Positions 1 through 12,284 are shown, counted from the first letter of the stretch. The stretch: DNA of 64,000 nt from Cichorium intybus (GCA_023525715.1 CM042016.1:78103382-78167381); one strand, 5' to 3'. Translations and numbers: made by a program. The notes: generated by a model not told the origin, from the sequence alone.

Positions 1-36
1 CAAATAAAGGTTTGCACCGTTTACTGTGTGAAAGAT

Positions 37-156
37 ATATAAATAATATAAATTGCAGTAATTAAATGACTTAAAGCGATAAATAATATAAATGACTATA
101 ATTAAAAGACATAAAACGATAAATAATGTAAATGACTATAATTATATAAATATATA
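37..156. repeat. AT-rich tandem repeat, period about 40 bp
   Basis: Three imperfect copies of a unit containing CGATAAATAATRTAAATGAC are visible. The clearest copies start at 77 and 117, a spacing of 40 bp. Confidence 0.6.
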
Positions 157-160
157 TATA

Positions 161-262
161 TCAAGTAGGTTCGTCAATAGATTGACTGAACTGGTTTACA
201 ACAGGACTGTGGAACGACTGGTCTATCAAGTAGGTTCGTCAAATAAATTGACTGAACTGGCT
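161..262. repeat. 65-bp direct repeat
   Basis: The string TCAAGTAGGTTCGTCAA followed by an ATTGACTGAACTGG block occurs at 161 and again at 226. These are two near-identical tandem copies. Confidence 0.7.
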
Positions 263-310
263 TAGGGTTGGACTGGATTTCTAATAGACTGTGTCTCTAT
301 TTGTTCTTGT

Positions 311-450
311 TTGATGATCTTGGTAATCTTGACTTGTTTGGTGATCTTGGTAATCTTGGTGATGATCTTGGTGTTCTTGGTGTTCTTGGTGTTTTTCTTG
401 GTGTTTTTGGTGTTTTTGGTGTGTGTTCTTGGTGTTTTTGGTGTTTTGGA
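311..450. repeat. Minisatellite with 9-bp TTGGTGTTC-type units
   Basis: A degenerate run of units such as CTTGGTAAT, CTTGGTGTT and TTTGGTGTT. Hydrophobic Leu/Val/Phe reading frames across it are an artefact of the repeat. Confidence 0.75.
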
Positions 451-1197
451 GAGTGTTTGGAAGTTGGAAATAAGATGGTGGAAGTTGGAGAGGTTTTTGA
501 GAGAGTTTTGGTTTATAATTTGTGTGTTGTAATGAAAAAATGGTGTAAAATGGTTTATATATGGAGTTGTAAGGGTTTTGGGTGAGTTTTAATAGGTTTT
601 CGGAAGTTTAGGGACCAAAACTGTAATATTTTAGCTGAAAATCTCGCGGGTCTGTCGGAGACGGGTTCGGATCGCTTTCCGGGTCGAACACGCGGAGCCT
701 TATGTGAGGAGAAATGGTAGCGGGTCGGAGCGGATTCGGGTCTGGGGTGGCGGAGGCGGGTTCCGGACGCGGAGCTGGGCCAGATCAGGCGTTGGGCCGC
801 TGGCGTTTGGGCTGGAGCGGATGGGCCTGCGCAGATTGGGCTGGAACAGGTAGGTGGGCTTCGGCCTGATTCGTTTTTCCTTTTCTTTTATTTAAAATTG
901 ATTTAAAAAACCGAAATAAATTCAAATAAATTAGAAAAAATTATTTTTAAATTATAAAATTAATTAAGTCTAATAAAATAAATTATTTAGAAAATATATT
1001 TCCAAAAATTCATTTTAAATAGATTTAATTTAATTTTCTTTTATAATTTTCTATGTTTTTGGTTTTAAAACTCATTTTCTCGTTTTTCTCGTTTTTAATT
1101 TCGAATCCACGCAACCTGAAATAAACTGATAATATTTGTTAGACAAAATAAAAACAGTTCATCTTATTTCAATGATGGTCACATACAAAAACATTTT

Positions 1198-1542
1198 TCA
1201 ACAGAAACGAATGTCCTCTTCAGTTGTTTCTTTCTCATACTTGAAAGTAGAAAGAAACTCGAGTGTTAGCTCCATATGGACATTTTCGTTTATTCGGAAA
1301 ATGTTGTTCCAAGCCTCATCCGTCACCACTCCAAATAGCGGATCTTCGAATGTGCGAATGAGGTAAGGTGCTAATTTTTCGGATATACCAATTGCATCCA
1401 GCTTGTCCCAATCCACAGCTGGAGCAACCATGATATCCTTCTTTAGCAAATTAGCCATAACATATTTCGCATCCCGTTCTTCATCCGAATTTCCAAATCT
1501 TAAATATGGATGACTTGTTTTTGTAGTCTTAAATTTGGTTCC
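1198..1542 (-). pseudogene. Env-like / ATHILA ORF-1-type protein, exon fragment
   Basis: The minus strand stays open from 1542 to the TGA at 1198 (about 114 codons). I see a basic N-terminus, a RFGNSDEERDAKYVMANLL segment, and a C-terminal MELTLEFLSTF motif. The pattern 'residue-rich helix, position in the sequence, then LTLEFLST' is that of the plant ATHILA ORF-1 family encoded downstream of pol in Athila elements. The open frame begins right after TTATTGCAG, a good 3' splice site, so the first ATG (1458) is probably internal to an exon and the mRNA may be spliced. The frame stops shortly after the motif, where the family normally continues, so this copy is truncated. Its function in any element is unproven; similarity to envelope proteins is positional rather than sequence-based. 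Confidence 0.6.
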
Positions 1543-1611
1543 TGCAATAACAAATCAAATAATGAGCTAAACAAGTAAGAAAAACAAGAAAATTTGTCTT
1601 GGCAGGGGACC

Positions 1612-1624
1612 GGCGCGGTGCGCC
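1612..1624. promoter_or_regulatory. Single GGCGCGGTGCGCC palindrome
   Basis: A perfect hyphenated palindrome (GGCGC, GGT spacer, GCGCC), identical to the consensus of the array in the LTR of the same element (9708-9983). It lies about 70 bp upstream, in minus-strand terms, of the env-like exon. Confidence 0.6.
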
Positions 1625-2202
1625 CTGTGGCTACCCGGCCACTGCCTGTTTCAATCTTATTCAATCCAAGTTTTTGCTCAAAAACCTGACAATATGCGTA
1701 TAGGTAGTATGATTACTGATGCAATAGACCACAAATATCATAAAACAAACATCAATTACATCAAAAATCACTAAACTAATTTATAGGGTTTGTTCTTCCC
1801 CAATTTGTCAATTTTGTGTGAAATTGATGTTTTGTTGTGCAATTGATGTTTGTAATGTAATCTTCTAGTCATATGCATCAATAACCCTATCAAAACAACA
1901 CCTAAATTCTACTATAAACAAGGAACACGAAAATTTCAACTCATCCATTCAATGTGGAAGAAATCCAATCAATATGATGTTGAAAACTATGTAATTTAGC
2001 AAGAAATCATGGTATATCATGCAAAGAATAAAAGGAAACAAAGAAAACATACCCATAGGTGAAGATTAACCAAGAAATTTGAAGCAAAAAATGGAGTTTT
2101 TGGGTGTTTTTGTGCGTTTTCTCCCGGCGGATCGCGTTTGAGGGAAGAGTGGGTGAGTAGAATGAAATTTTACAGCTTACCCGTCTGATATTACCCTTAC
2201 CC

Positions 2203-2237
2203 GGCGCGGTGCGCCCGTTTCCTGGGCGGGGTGCGCC
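2203..2237. promoter_or_regulatory. GGCGCGGTGCGCC palindrome pair outside the LTR
   Basis: Two copies start at 2203 (GGCGCGGTGCGCC) and 2225 (GGCGGGGTGCGCC). The 22-bp spacing and the order of the two variants exactly match the pair at 9949/9971 in the LTR. Confidence 0.7.
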
Positions 2238-2317
2238 CAACGGCTGGATCTCCTGTCCTCCTTCTTTTTAAATATTTGCCCCATATTTTCATTTTATTTT
2301 CACCACACAAATTTTTT

Positions 2318-2324
<7 letters not shown>

Positions 2325-2401
<77 letters not shown>
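2325..2401. repeat. (TA)n microsatellite
   Basis: An uninterrupted TA dinucleotide tract of about 76 bp followed by an AAT-repeat. Confidence 0.95.
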
Positions 2402-2405
<4 letters not shown>

Positions 2406-2567
2406 ATAATAATAATAATAATTTGTTTTTTTATATAAAATCAAATAAAACCAAAGGAAAAATAATAAATAGCACATACCAATCAAAAACTCGGGTTGCC
2501 TCCCGGAAGCGCTTCTTTTTCATAGATTTGGAGTCTTTTTAGCTGGACTCCATTCCACTCTAAGGTT

Positions 2568-4168
2568 CTACTGTTTGGAGTGGGATGTCTTCGCTTTCGT
2601 TCTCGATGTGAACGCCTTCTCATACCTTTTAAGTCTGTGTCCGTTCACTTTGAAACTCTCTCCTCCTTCCTTAAAAAGATTCACAGCCCCGTGTGGATAC
2701 ACTTCTTTTATGGTGAACGGACCATACCATCTTGTCTTCAGCTTTCCAGGGAAAAGTCTTAAGCGTGAATTGTAAAGTAAGACTTTTCCCCTGGTTGGAA
2801 ATTCTTCTTTCCTTTTAACCTTGAATCGTGCCACCTTTTGATTTTGTCTTTGTAAATTGCTGAATTTTCGTATGCGTCATTTCGCAGTTCATTTAGCTCA
2901 TTTAATTGACACAAACGGTTATTACTGACAAGATTAAAATCCATGTTACACGATTTTAAGGCCCAGAATGCCTTGTGTTCAACCTCTACTGGGAGGTGAC
3001 AAGCTTTTTCATACACCAATCTGTAGGGGGTAGTGCCAATAGGTGTTTTAAAAGCGGTTCGAAAAGCCCAGAGTGGATCGTCAAGCTTTTCGGACCAATC
3101 TTTTCGACTAATTCCCACGGACCTTTCCAAAATGCGTTTTAAGGCCCTGTTTGTGATCTCTGTTTGACCACTTGATTGCGGGTGATAAGGTATGGATATT
3201 CGATGGGTTACCCCATACTTATTTAAAGCATTTTCCATTTGTTTGTTGCAAAAATGAGTACCCCTATCGCTTATAAGAGCTTTAGGGACACCGAAACGTG
3301 CAAAAATGGTTTTCAAAAATTTAACCACACCTCGAGCATCATTTGTGGGTAAAGCTTTTGCTTCAGCCCACTTTGATACGTAGTCAACCGCAACCAATAT
3401 ATATTTATTTCCTTGGGAATTAGGAAAAGGCCCCATAAAGTCAATACCCCACACATCGAAAATTTCACATACCTAGATAGAATTCAATGACATTTCATTT
3501 TTGGAGGAGATATTACCCGCTCGCTGACACGGATCGCATGTCTTGACGAAATTTGTTGCGTCTTTGAAGATTGTAGGCCAATAAAAGCCTGCTTCAAAGA
3601 CTTTTCGCGCAGTGTAATTCGCTCCGTGATGTCCACCTGTAGGTCCTTGATGGCATTGCTTGAGTATGTCTTGAATTTCCTTCCCGTGTACGCACCTCCG
3701 TATGATGTTATCCGGACATGAGCGAAAAAGGTGTGGTTCATCCCATAGGTAGTACTTGATGTCTGCAAAGAACTTCTTCTTCTGTTGATGAGTAAGCCCT
3801 CCGACAAGTACTTTGGCTGCAAGGTAGTTCACAATATCTGCATACCAAGGGGTTTCCATATTAACATGAACTGACATTACATGGTCTTCAGGGAAGGAGT
3901 CGTTCACTCCTTTTTCTTCTCTCGCCTTTAGTTCCAGATTTTCCAGCCTTGACAAATGATCTGCTGCCAAATTCTCGGATCCTTTCTTGTCTTGAATTTC
4001 GATATCAAATTCTTGTAACAGCAAGACCCAACGAATTAAGCGGGGTTTGGCATCTTGCTTGTTGAACATGTACTTGATTGCTGAGTGATCTGTATAGACA
4101 ATGGTTTTTGATAAAATTAGATAAGGCCTGAATTTATCAAAAACATACACTACTGCCAGGAGTTCTTT
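2568..4168 (-). pseudogene. Athila-like RNase H and integrase, continuation of pol
   Basis: Continues the preceding frame after the 2-nt insertion. Visible: end of RNase H (YTDHSAIKYMF, AADHLSRL), the integrase HHCC zinc-binding region (CHQGPTGGHHG ... CDPCQ), and the DDE core with aspartates in WGIDFMG and ISDRGTHF and the glutamate in SSGQTEITNRAL. Two lesions follow the first: an in-frame TAG at 3473-3475, at a position where the flanking frame resumes perfectly (consistent with CAG to TAG), and a 1-nt deletion in an A-run near 2784-2787, after which the C-terminal KTRWYGPFTI segment is read in another frame to 2568. No chromodomain follows, as expected for the Athila branch. Confidence 0.85.
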
Positions 4169-7100
4169 TTCAGTGGTGTGTAATTTTCTTGAGCAGGATT
4201 CAGAGTTTTGCTGATGTAGTAAATTGGCTTGAACTTCTTGTCAATTCTTTGGCCTAGGATGGCTCCCAACGCGATATCACTTGCGTCTGTCATCAATTCA
4301 AATGGTAGATTCCAGTCTGGGCCGATCATGATTGGAGCAGTGGTTAATTTAAGCTTCAAAAATTCAAAAGCATTAACACATTCATCGTTGAAATCAAATT
4401 TTACATCATTTTGTAAAAGTTGTGTTAAAGGTTTTGTTATTTTAGAAAAATCTTTTATAAACCTCCGGTAAAAACCGGCATGTCCCAAGAAACTTCTGAC
4501 CCCTTTCACGTTGGTCGGTGGTGGAAGTTTAGCAATCACTTCCACTTTTGCTATGTCGACTTCAATCCCTCGACTTGACACTTTGTGGCCCAAGACTATT
4601 CCCTCTTTAACCATGAAGTGGCATTTCTCCCAATTGAGCACTAGATTGGTTTCTTCACATCGTTTAAGCATTTTGTCTAGATTAGACAAACAGTTTGTAA
4701 ATGAGTCACCAAATAGCGAGAAGTCATCCATGAAGACCTCCATTGAGTTTTCCATCATGTCATGGAGGATTGCTGAGACGCATCTTTGAAAAGTGGCTGG
4801 AGCATTGCATAGACCAAAAGGAATTCTTCGGTATGCGAAGATTCCTAGAGGGCAGGTGAACGTGGTCTTTTCTTGATCTTCTGGGTCAATGGGAATTTGA
4901 AAATAACCTGAAAAACCATCCAAGAAACAGTAATATGCTTTTCCTGATAATCGTTCTAGCATTTGATCCATGAAGGGAAGAGGAAAATGGTCTTTTCGTG
5001 TTGCATCGTTTAATTTGCGATAATCGATGCACACCCGCCATCCTGTCACTGTTCTGGTAGGTATAACTTCATTCTTCTCGTTGGTAATGACGGTTATCCC
5101 TCCTTTCTTTGGAACGACGTGGATTGGGCTTACCCATTTGCTGTCAGAGATTGGGTAGATGATACCGGCATCGAGTAGCTTCATGATTTCTTTATCGACC
5201 ACTTCTTGCATCTTCGGGTTAAGCCTTCTTTGATGTTGGGCTGTTGGCTTTGAATCTTCTTCCATCAGTATCTTGTGAGAACAGATGGTTGGGCTTATTC
5301 CTTCGATTTCTGAGATGCTCCATGCGATGGCATTTTTCCTTCTTTTGAGAACTTTCATAAGCTCTTCTTTTTTTTCTTGGCTCAATTCAGCTGAAATGAC
5401 AACAGGGTACTCTTTTTTTTCTTGGCTCAATTCAGCTGGAACGACGTGGTTTGGAAGTATTTTCAATTCCGGGATGCTCTGGTTCTTTGGAGATTTTTGA
5501 TTTGGAAGTACAGTTTCTTCCCGTTCAGCGAAATGTGGTTCATCTTTCAACAGTTCTTCTAGCTCCTTCAGATCCTTTTCAGGGTCGAAGGACTTCTCAG
5601 CAAGTTGCATTTCGTGACTATGTCTATCTTCTTGTATGGCTCTGGCTTCTTCTTCCAATAGTAAGTCGAAAGTGTCAATATGGAAGACTGTGTCATCACT
5701 CATCGTCGAGTGTTTGATCGTGTGGTCCATGCCAAAGGTGATAGCGTCAGTGCCAACCCGAATGGTTAGTTTTGTGTCATGGACGTCTATTAAAGCTCTT
5801 GCTGTGGCTAAAAAGGGTCTTCCGAGAAGAATGGGGACTTCATCATCTTCCTCCATATCCAATATGACAAAATCTACAGGAAAAACAAATTTGTCAACTT
5901 TTACAAGAAGATCTTCTACAATTCCTCTAGGATAAGTTACCGCCTTATTAGCAAGATTAATTGCCATTCGAACGGGTTTTGGTTCTGATAGATTCAGTTT
6001 ATTGTAGAATAAATATGGCATTAAATTTATACTAGCGCCTAAGTCTGCTAAACCATAGCTACTAGCATGGTTTCCAAATGTGCAAGGAAGATGTAAACCG
6101 CCGGGATCTCCCACTTTCTCTGGTAAGTTTTTCATCATCATAGCGTAGCATTTTTCACTTAATGTGACCAATGACACTTCTTCCATTTTCTTGCGGTTAG
6201 TGAGAAGGTCCTTGAGGAATTTGGCATATTTTGGCATTTGTGTGATTGCATCAACGAAAGGAATGTTGATGCTTAGCTGCTTTAGGTGTTCAAGGAATTT
6301 CTTGAATTCTTTGTCTTCTTTCTCTTTCTTCAACCGTTGAGGAAATGGAATGGTCGGTTGGTGTGGCTCTGGTGAGGATGTTTCTTTTGTTCCTTCACCC
6401 TTTGTATGCTCATTATCTTTCTCCGCTTTACCTATTTTTGATTCAGGAGTTGAATTAATTTCGTTTTCCATGACTGCTGGTGGGATGATTTTACCGCTTC
6501 TGGTAGTTATTGCTTTTGCTTGGGCTCGTGGGTTCGGCTCGGTGTTGGTGGGAAGCGTTCCTGGTAGTCTTTCTTGCAAAACTTTAGATATTTGGCCAAT
6601 TTGGTTCTCGATGTTTTGAATGGAGGCTGCTTGATTTCTTAGTTGAACTTCGGTTGCTGAGTGTCTCTTTTCTGATCCTTCCATAAACTTGCCCAATATG
6701 TCTTCTAAGCTTGGCTTCTTTTCTTGGGTATGTTGTGGGTTAAATCCTGGTGGTGCCTGTTTATGTTGATTATAGGGTTGTTGCTGGCGTTCGAATGGTG
6801 GTTGTTGCCTCTGTTGTTGGTTGTAAAAATCATTTCCTCCCCGCCAGTTATTTCTTCGTATCGGGTAGTCGAATCTGTCTCCGGATGAGTAACAAGCATC
6901 TGCTTTCTTGTTACCGTCTTCATCGTAAGGACAGTCTTTTTGTAGGTGAGGACCGCTACAGTTGTCACATCCTACCGTGATGGCATGGATGTTTTGATTC
7001 ATTTTCTTGAGGTCTCTCCCAAATTGGTCCAATCGGTTATGTATGGCTGACATTCCTTCCATTGCTTCTTCTTTTAGCTTCCTTCGACATGACGGATCTC

Positions 7101-7875
7101 TTGAGGAATGGTAGTGGTGGGAATGTTTTGCAAGTTCCTCAATTCTTTCGTAAGCATCAGTGGCGGTTAGGTTTATGAGTGGTCCTCGCCCGTCGAGTAA
7201 TTGTCTGGTTTGTGTATTGATGCAATCATAGAACTTCTGTACTTTCTGATGTTTGTCCATATCGTGTTGTGGACAATCTTGAATCAATTCTTTGAATCGA
7301 CTCCATGCTTGGTACAAAGTTTCATCTTCGTCTTGAAGGAAGTTTTGAATTTTTGCTTTCATTTTATTGATCTTGGAAGGTGGAGTGTATTCTTCAATAA
7401 AATCATTTTTTAATCCGTCCCAGGTAGTGATGGAACCTGGAGGTAGTCTCTTTAACCATTTCTTTGCACCTTCGCGTAGTGTCATTGGGAAAATTCGTAA
7501 CATGATTGCATCTGAGGAAATTCCTGGAATGTTGAAACAATCAGTTATTTCCGTGACTTGCTCGATGTGTTCGACTGGATCTTCTTCTTCCGTCCCTTTG
7601 AAAGTAATGCCTTTTAGAGCGAAAAGGTAATGGCCTTTAAGCTCAAAATTTGCATTTTCAGGAATTTTTGGGCGTATGAGGCTTGGTCCTGTTCCGTCTC
7701 TTGCTCGGTTGTAGTATGCTTTCAAGGTTGGTTCTGGTTCGTTAATTGGGGCTGCCATTTCTTCTATTGGTTCTTCTTTTGGGAATATGCTTCTTCTTGT
7801 TTTTCTCCTGATGTTAAATTCACGTTCTGGATCGTTCAATGCAGGTATGATGTTCGGTTGTGAACTTCGGGTCAT
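4150..7875 (-). pseudogene. Athila-like gag-protease-reverse transcriptase (with RNase H start)
   Basis: One open frame runs from the ATG at 7875 (MTRSSQ) to 4150; upstream Tyr-Ile codons only reflect the (TA)n tract, so I use this ATG. The order is an Athila-type capsid domain (NFELKGHYL, LFP/IFPMTLREGAKKWL, LPPGSITTW), a Gln-rich linker with one CX2C-type cysteine cluster, a coiled segment, an aspartic protease with DLGAS active site, and reverse transcriptase with the FMDD catalytic box and the PFGLCNAPATFQ motif. It ends in the RNase H start (LMTDASDIALGA). A 2-nt insertion (extra GT within 4175-4182) shifts the frame inside RNase H, so the protein ends early in a short out-of-frame tail. 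The remaining RNase H and integrase lie at 2568-4168. Confidence 0.88.
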
Positions 7876-7937
7876 AAATTGCACATTAGAAACTGTTTGC
7901 AAGTTGGGTGCGTTTCTCTTTTTTTTTTTAAAATAAA

Positions 7938-8495
<558 letters not shown>

Positions 8496-8513
8496 TCCCC
8501 GGCAACGGCGCCA
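8496..8513 (-). promoter_or_regulatory. Primer-binding site, tRNA-Asp type
   Basis: The minus strand reads TGGCGCCGTTGCCGGGGA, an 18-nt perfect complement of the 3' end of plant tRNA-Asp(GUC). It sits 6 nt inside the LTR edge. This is the primer usually used by the Athila/Tat branch. Confidence 0.9.
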
Positions 8514-9682
8514 AAAACTTGTTGTGTTCAAAACAACTCACTTGTAGTTGTTATGTTTCTAAAGTCTTAAACCAATTATCTACCTTATTATATGACTATT
8601 AGACTTACGAGCAAGTATTACTCGATCATTTAATAGTATAGTTTGGGTAAGTAAAGGTATCGAATTTCCACAGGGAGTTATTAATTAACTAAAAGTCTCC
8701 AATTATCAATCAAACAATTTAGAGGCGAGTTTTAGTAAAAACTCGTAAAACTAAGTTTTGGATGCTTGTAAAATAGACGAAATAATAAATAACAACTATC
8801 GTAACAACACGACAATAAAGAGATAATATGATCAAAGGATAACAAGGGAAGCTTTCGCCTAGGATTTGTTGATTCATATAAACCTATGTTGACTAGTTTT
8901 GATTATGTGCAATGAGTTAAAATAGGTTGCATTAAGTGGTAGGATCATATGGTCAAGTCACCAATTATGTGATTTCTAAGTTAATATGGCACAATGGTCA
9001 TGTAACTAAATAACTTATAATCATGGAATATTAATATAATCTAGCATGCAAATATAGTCCATATCCTAATGGTCATAGTGATATGTTCATACAATCAAAG
9101 GTCATGAGTTGCAACTAAATGTGATATAAGTATTATTTCACTAATCAAGTTTATAATTTAGATAACTTCCCTAGTTAAATGGTCAATAACTAGTCCAAAG
9201 ATATATAATTGTCAATTACACATAACAATGGTTCATATGATTAATTCATTTAAATGGTCAATAAACTTAAGCATATGAAGATGGCTATCAAGAATACAAG
9301 CTTTAATCACATTCAATAATATAGCATGCAAATTATATATCCTAACCGATTTTAAACTCGAATCAAGAACTAAATCAACACATATTTATATTAATGAATC
9401 AACATCACCTAGGCAAAAGCTACAGGGATCTAGCCTAGCATGGTATCAAATATACAACAACAATATGAAGAATACATGATAAAAGATACCAACCAGTTAT
9501 AATCGATGAATCCTTGCTACAATGAAGATCTTAGCTCCTTCTTTTAATGTAAATAACTCTCAAAAACATTTATCATACATGAAATGGTGAAATACACGAA
9601 ATATACTAGCTCTAGAATGTCAATTCTCTGATTTCTCTCTTGGATTTTAGCATTGGTCCCCAAAATGGTCGTACATGGCCTT

Positions 9683-9692
9683 GTATTTATAG
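9683..9692 (-). promoter_or_regulatory. TATA-like box of LTR
   Basis: Minus strand CTATAAATAC, located about 16 bp downstream of the last palindrome (9708) in element orientation. A good plant TATA consensus at a plausible U3/R position. Confidence 0.6.
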
Positions 9693-9707
9693 CTGGTGAA
9701 GGCTCAG

Positions 9708-9983
9708 GGCGCGGTGCACCTCTATCAGGGCGTGGTGCGCCTGGTGGACGAGAGCTGGCTGACTTTATCGTTGGAAAGGCCACGTGATAGTTCGCGTTTA
9801 AGATCGGATCTAGGGTGCGGTGCGCCCAAAAGTAAGGCGTGGTGCGCCTATGCACATGTTAGGCAACCCGGTTGAATCATTGGAAGAACCCACGCTTCAT
9901 TATTTTAATGCCAAGTAGCCAAAAATGTCGATAACTGGCATCTTCAGAGGCGCGGTGCGCCTATGGTCTGGGCGGGGTGCGCC
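9708..9983. promoter_or_regulatory. Array of six GGCGCGGTGCGCC-type palindromes in three pairs
   Basis: Copies start at 9708, 9729, 9814, 9836, 9949 and 9971. Within-pair spacing is 21, 22 and 22 bp. On the plus strand the right half GGTGCGCC is nearly invariant, while the left half varies (GGCGC, GGCGT, GGTGC, GGCGG). The array ends just upstream of the TATA-like box. Confidence 0.85.
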
Positions 9984-10184
9984 CTGGTCGATTTCACTAT
10001 TTCACTTGGTTTCTTTTAAAGCTCAAATCTCTAGTAAAATCCGATCTTTTGCTCCATACGTGTCTTTTAGCTACAAAATGTATTTTTAAGCAAATTAGGT
10101 ATCTTAAGTTCATGAAATGTATGAAACTATACTAAAAATGACACTGATATCGCCCGGAAAATGTGTATAATTTACGCGATATCA

Positions 10185-10242
10185 AGAGTCAACTGAAATG
10201 GTGATTAACCTATGATCATTTGGTATATAAATAAATGAATAG
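10185..10242. other. Short unassigned junction
   Basis: 58 bp between the LTR of element 1 and the gag remnant of element 2. No recognisable content beyond a possible target duplication at its left edge. Confidence 0.4.
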
Positions 10243-10552
10243 GTATCAGACAGGATCTTCTTCTTTTGTCCCTTTGAAAGTGATGCCTTTAAGAGAGGAA
10301 AGGTAATGTCCTTTAAGCTCAAAATTTGCATTTTCAGGTATTTGGGGACGTACAAGGCTTGGTCCTGTTCTGTCTCGTGCTCGGTTGTAGTATGCTTTTA
10401 AGGTTGGTTCTGGTTCGTTTACTGGGGCGTCTATTTCTTCTATTGGTTTCTTCTTTTGGGAATATGCTTCTTCTTGTTCTTCTCCTTGTGTTAAACTCAT
10501 GTTATGGTTTGTTCAGTGCATGTATGATGTTCGGTTGTGAACTTCGGGTCAT
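10243..10552 (-). pseudogene. gag N-terminus remnant of Athila-like element 2
   Basis: Starts at the ATG at 10552 with the same MTRSSQPNII start as element 1, then hits an in-frame stop after about 16 codons. The downstream part (from an ATG at 10500) reads PIEEIDAPVNEPEPTL and continues to FKGTKEEDPV. This corresponds to roughly the first 100 residues of element 1 gag. The similarity ends abruptly at about 10243, so the capsid core, nucleocapsid and pol are missing. No function is expected. Confidence 0.85.
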
Positions 10553-10620
10553 AAACCGCACATAAGAAATAGAAGAAACTGTTTGCAAGTTGGGTGTACC
10601 CTCTTTGTTTTTAAAATTTA

Positions 10621-10625
<5 letters not shown>

Positions 10626-10665
<40 letters not shown>
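10626..10665. repeat. (AT)n microsatellite
   Basis: About 40 bp of AT dinucleotide at the position equivalent to 7944-8068 in element 1. Confidence 0.9.
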
Positions 10666-10670
<5 letters not shown>

Positions 10671-11116
10671 TTTTATATTTAACAATAATAAAAAAATCAA
10701 ACACAAAGTTTAAAACCTTTAAAACCTTTATATAATCAATTAGTTATAACAACCGAATATCTTATCAAATCCACTATAATGCGTTGACTATCAAATAAAG
10801 AACGGCCAGGCAGGACAGCAGGGAGGCAGGACTCTTTCGGTCAATGACCTTTCGAAAATCCAACAACCAAACCGGATCTGTCTATTCTGACACCGTTCTC
10901 GTAAGTAGAATTACTAGCATGATAGTTGGACTGATAATCAATTTAGTTTGAAATAACTAAATAAATTGCAAGCGGGTCTTGAAATTATTTATAAAACACA
11001 CATAGAGAAACACATGAAAGATTTGAAACAATCTTGAAATTTTAACTTTCCACGGTAAAAACCGTAAAAAGGATCGATTGACTAACAATTGTAAACAATA
11101 GAATTAATTAAATAAC

Positions 11117-11134
11117 TCCCCGGCAATGGTGCCA
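11117..11134 (-). promoter_or_regulatory. Primer-binding site, tRNA-Asp type, two mismatches
   Basis: Minus strand TGGCACCATTGCCGGGGA. It differs at two positions from the perfect site at 8496-8513, both differences being transitions at CpG positions. Confidence 0.85.
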
Positions 11135-12276
11135 AAAACTTGTTGTGGTCAAAACAACTCACTTCCAGTTGTCATGTCTTTAAAGTCTTAATCCAATTAT
11201 TTACCTTAATATATGACTATTAGACTAACGAGCAAGCATTACTCGATCATTTAATAGTATAGTTTGGGTAAGTAAAGGTATCGAATTTCCATAGAGAGTT
11301 GTTAACTAATTTAAAGTTTTCAATTATCAATCAAACAGTTTAGAGGCGAGTTTTAGTGAAAACTCGTAAAACTTAGTTTTGAATGTTTATAAAATAGGCG
11401 AAATAATAAATTACAATGATTGTAACAACACAACAATAAAAAGATGATATGATCAAATAATAACAAGGGAAACTTTCACCTAGGATTTGTTGATTCATAT
11501 AAACTTAGGTTGACTAGTTTTGATTATGTGCAATGAGTTTAAATAGGTTGCATTAAGTGGTAGGATCGTATGATCAATTCACCAATTCTATGATTTCTAA
11601 GTTAATATAGCACAATGGTCATGCAACTAAATAACTTATAATCATGAATTATTAATACAATCTAGCATGCAAACATAGTCCATATCCTAATGGTCATAGT
11701 AATATGTTCATATAATCAATGGTCATGAGTTGTAACTAAATGTGATATAAGTCTTATTTCACTAATCAAGTTTATAACTTAGACAACCTTCCTAGTTAAA
11801 TGGCCAATAACTAGTCCAATGATATATAGTTGTCAATTACACATCACAATGGTTCATATAATCAATATGTTTAAATGGTCAATAAACTTAATCATATGAA
11901 GATGGCTATCAAGAGCACAAACCCTAATCACATTTAATATGTATAGCATGCAAGTTATATATCCTAACCAATGTTCAACTCGAATCAAGAACTATATCAA
12001 CACATATTTATATTAATGAATCAACATCACCTAGGCAAAAGTTACAGGGATTTAGCATAGCATGTTATCAAACATACAAGAACAATATGAAGAAGACATG
12101 ATAAAAGATACCTACCGGTTACAATAGATGAATCCTTGCTACAATGAAGATCTTAGCTCCTTCTTGTAATGAAAATCACTCTCAACAACAATTAAAATGA
12201 TGAAATATACGAAATGTATCTGAACTATAGTTTGTTTGCTATATATGTGTGTGTTTAAAGAAGAGGAGAAGGCCTC

Positions 12277-12284
12277 AATTTATA
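12277..12284 (-). promoter_or_regulatory. TATA-like box of LTR
   Basis: Minus strand TATAAATT, about 22 bp downstream of the nearest palindrome in element orientation, in the same relative place as in LTR 1. Confidence 0.55.

Larger units (their letters stand above)
1..1197. other. Non-coding 3' region of Athila-like element 1
   Basis: No convincing gene is present. The left third is AT-rich with short tandem repeats. About 640-870 is strikingly GC-rich, and 870-1130 returns to A/T-rich sequence. Athila elements carry long non-coding stretches between pol or env and the 3' LTR, so this is probably element sequence, although the exact boundary is not visible. Confidence 0.5.
1543..2567. other. 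Spacer between pol and env-like exon of Athila-like element 1
   Basis: No ORF here is supported. It holds one palindrome (1612-1624), a palindrome pair (2203-2237), a (TA)n tract and T-rich sequence. On the minus strand 2280-1985 looks like a transcript leader: pyrimidine-rich, then a short AUG-containing stretch near 2055. It may drive or precede the env-like exon; this is inference. Confidence 0.5.
8520..10184 (-). mobile_element. 5' LTR of Athila-like element 1
   Basis: 1665 bp bounded by TG and CA. The inner edge abuts the tRNA-Asp primer site. The outer edge (GCGATATCA) matches the outer edge of the related LTR at 12820 (GCAATATCA). It holds a palindrome array and TATA-like box. Alignment by eye to 11141-12820 shows the same family, with the palindrome region replaced. 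Confidence 0.88.

Noticed and set aside
311..585. Two overlapping Leu/Val-rich plus-strand ORFs
   Set aside because: Products of the TTGGTGTTC minisatellite; open in two frames at once.
2007..2240. 77-codon minus-strand frame with GAPRPGNGRTAPG start
   Set aside because: The start is the palindrome pair, codon use is not coding-like and no domain is visible; more likely leader sequence.
8496..8513. Perfect tRNA-Asp 3' end, possible tRNA gene
   Set aside because: Only 18 nt match, with no anticodon or D arm; its place 6 nt from an LTR edge identifies it as a primer-binding site.
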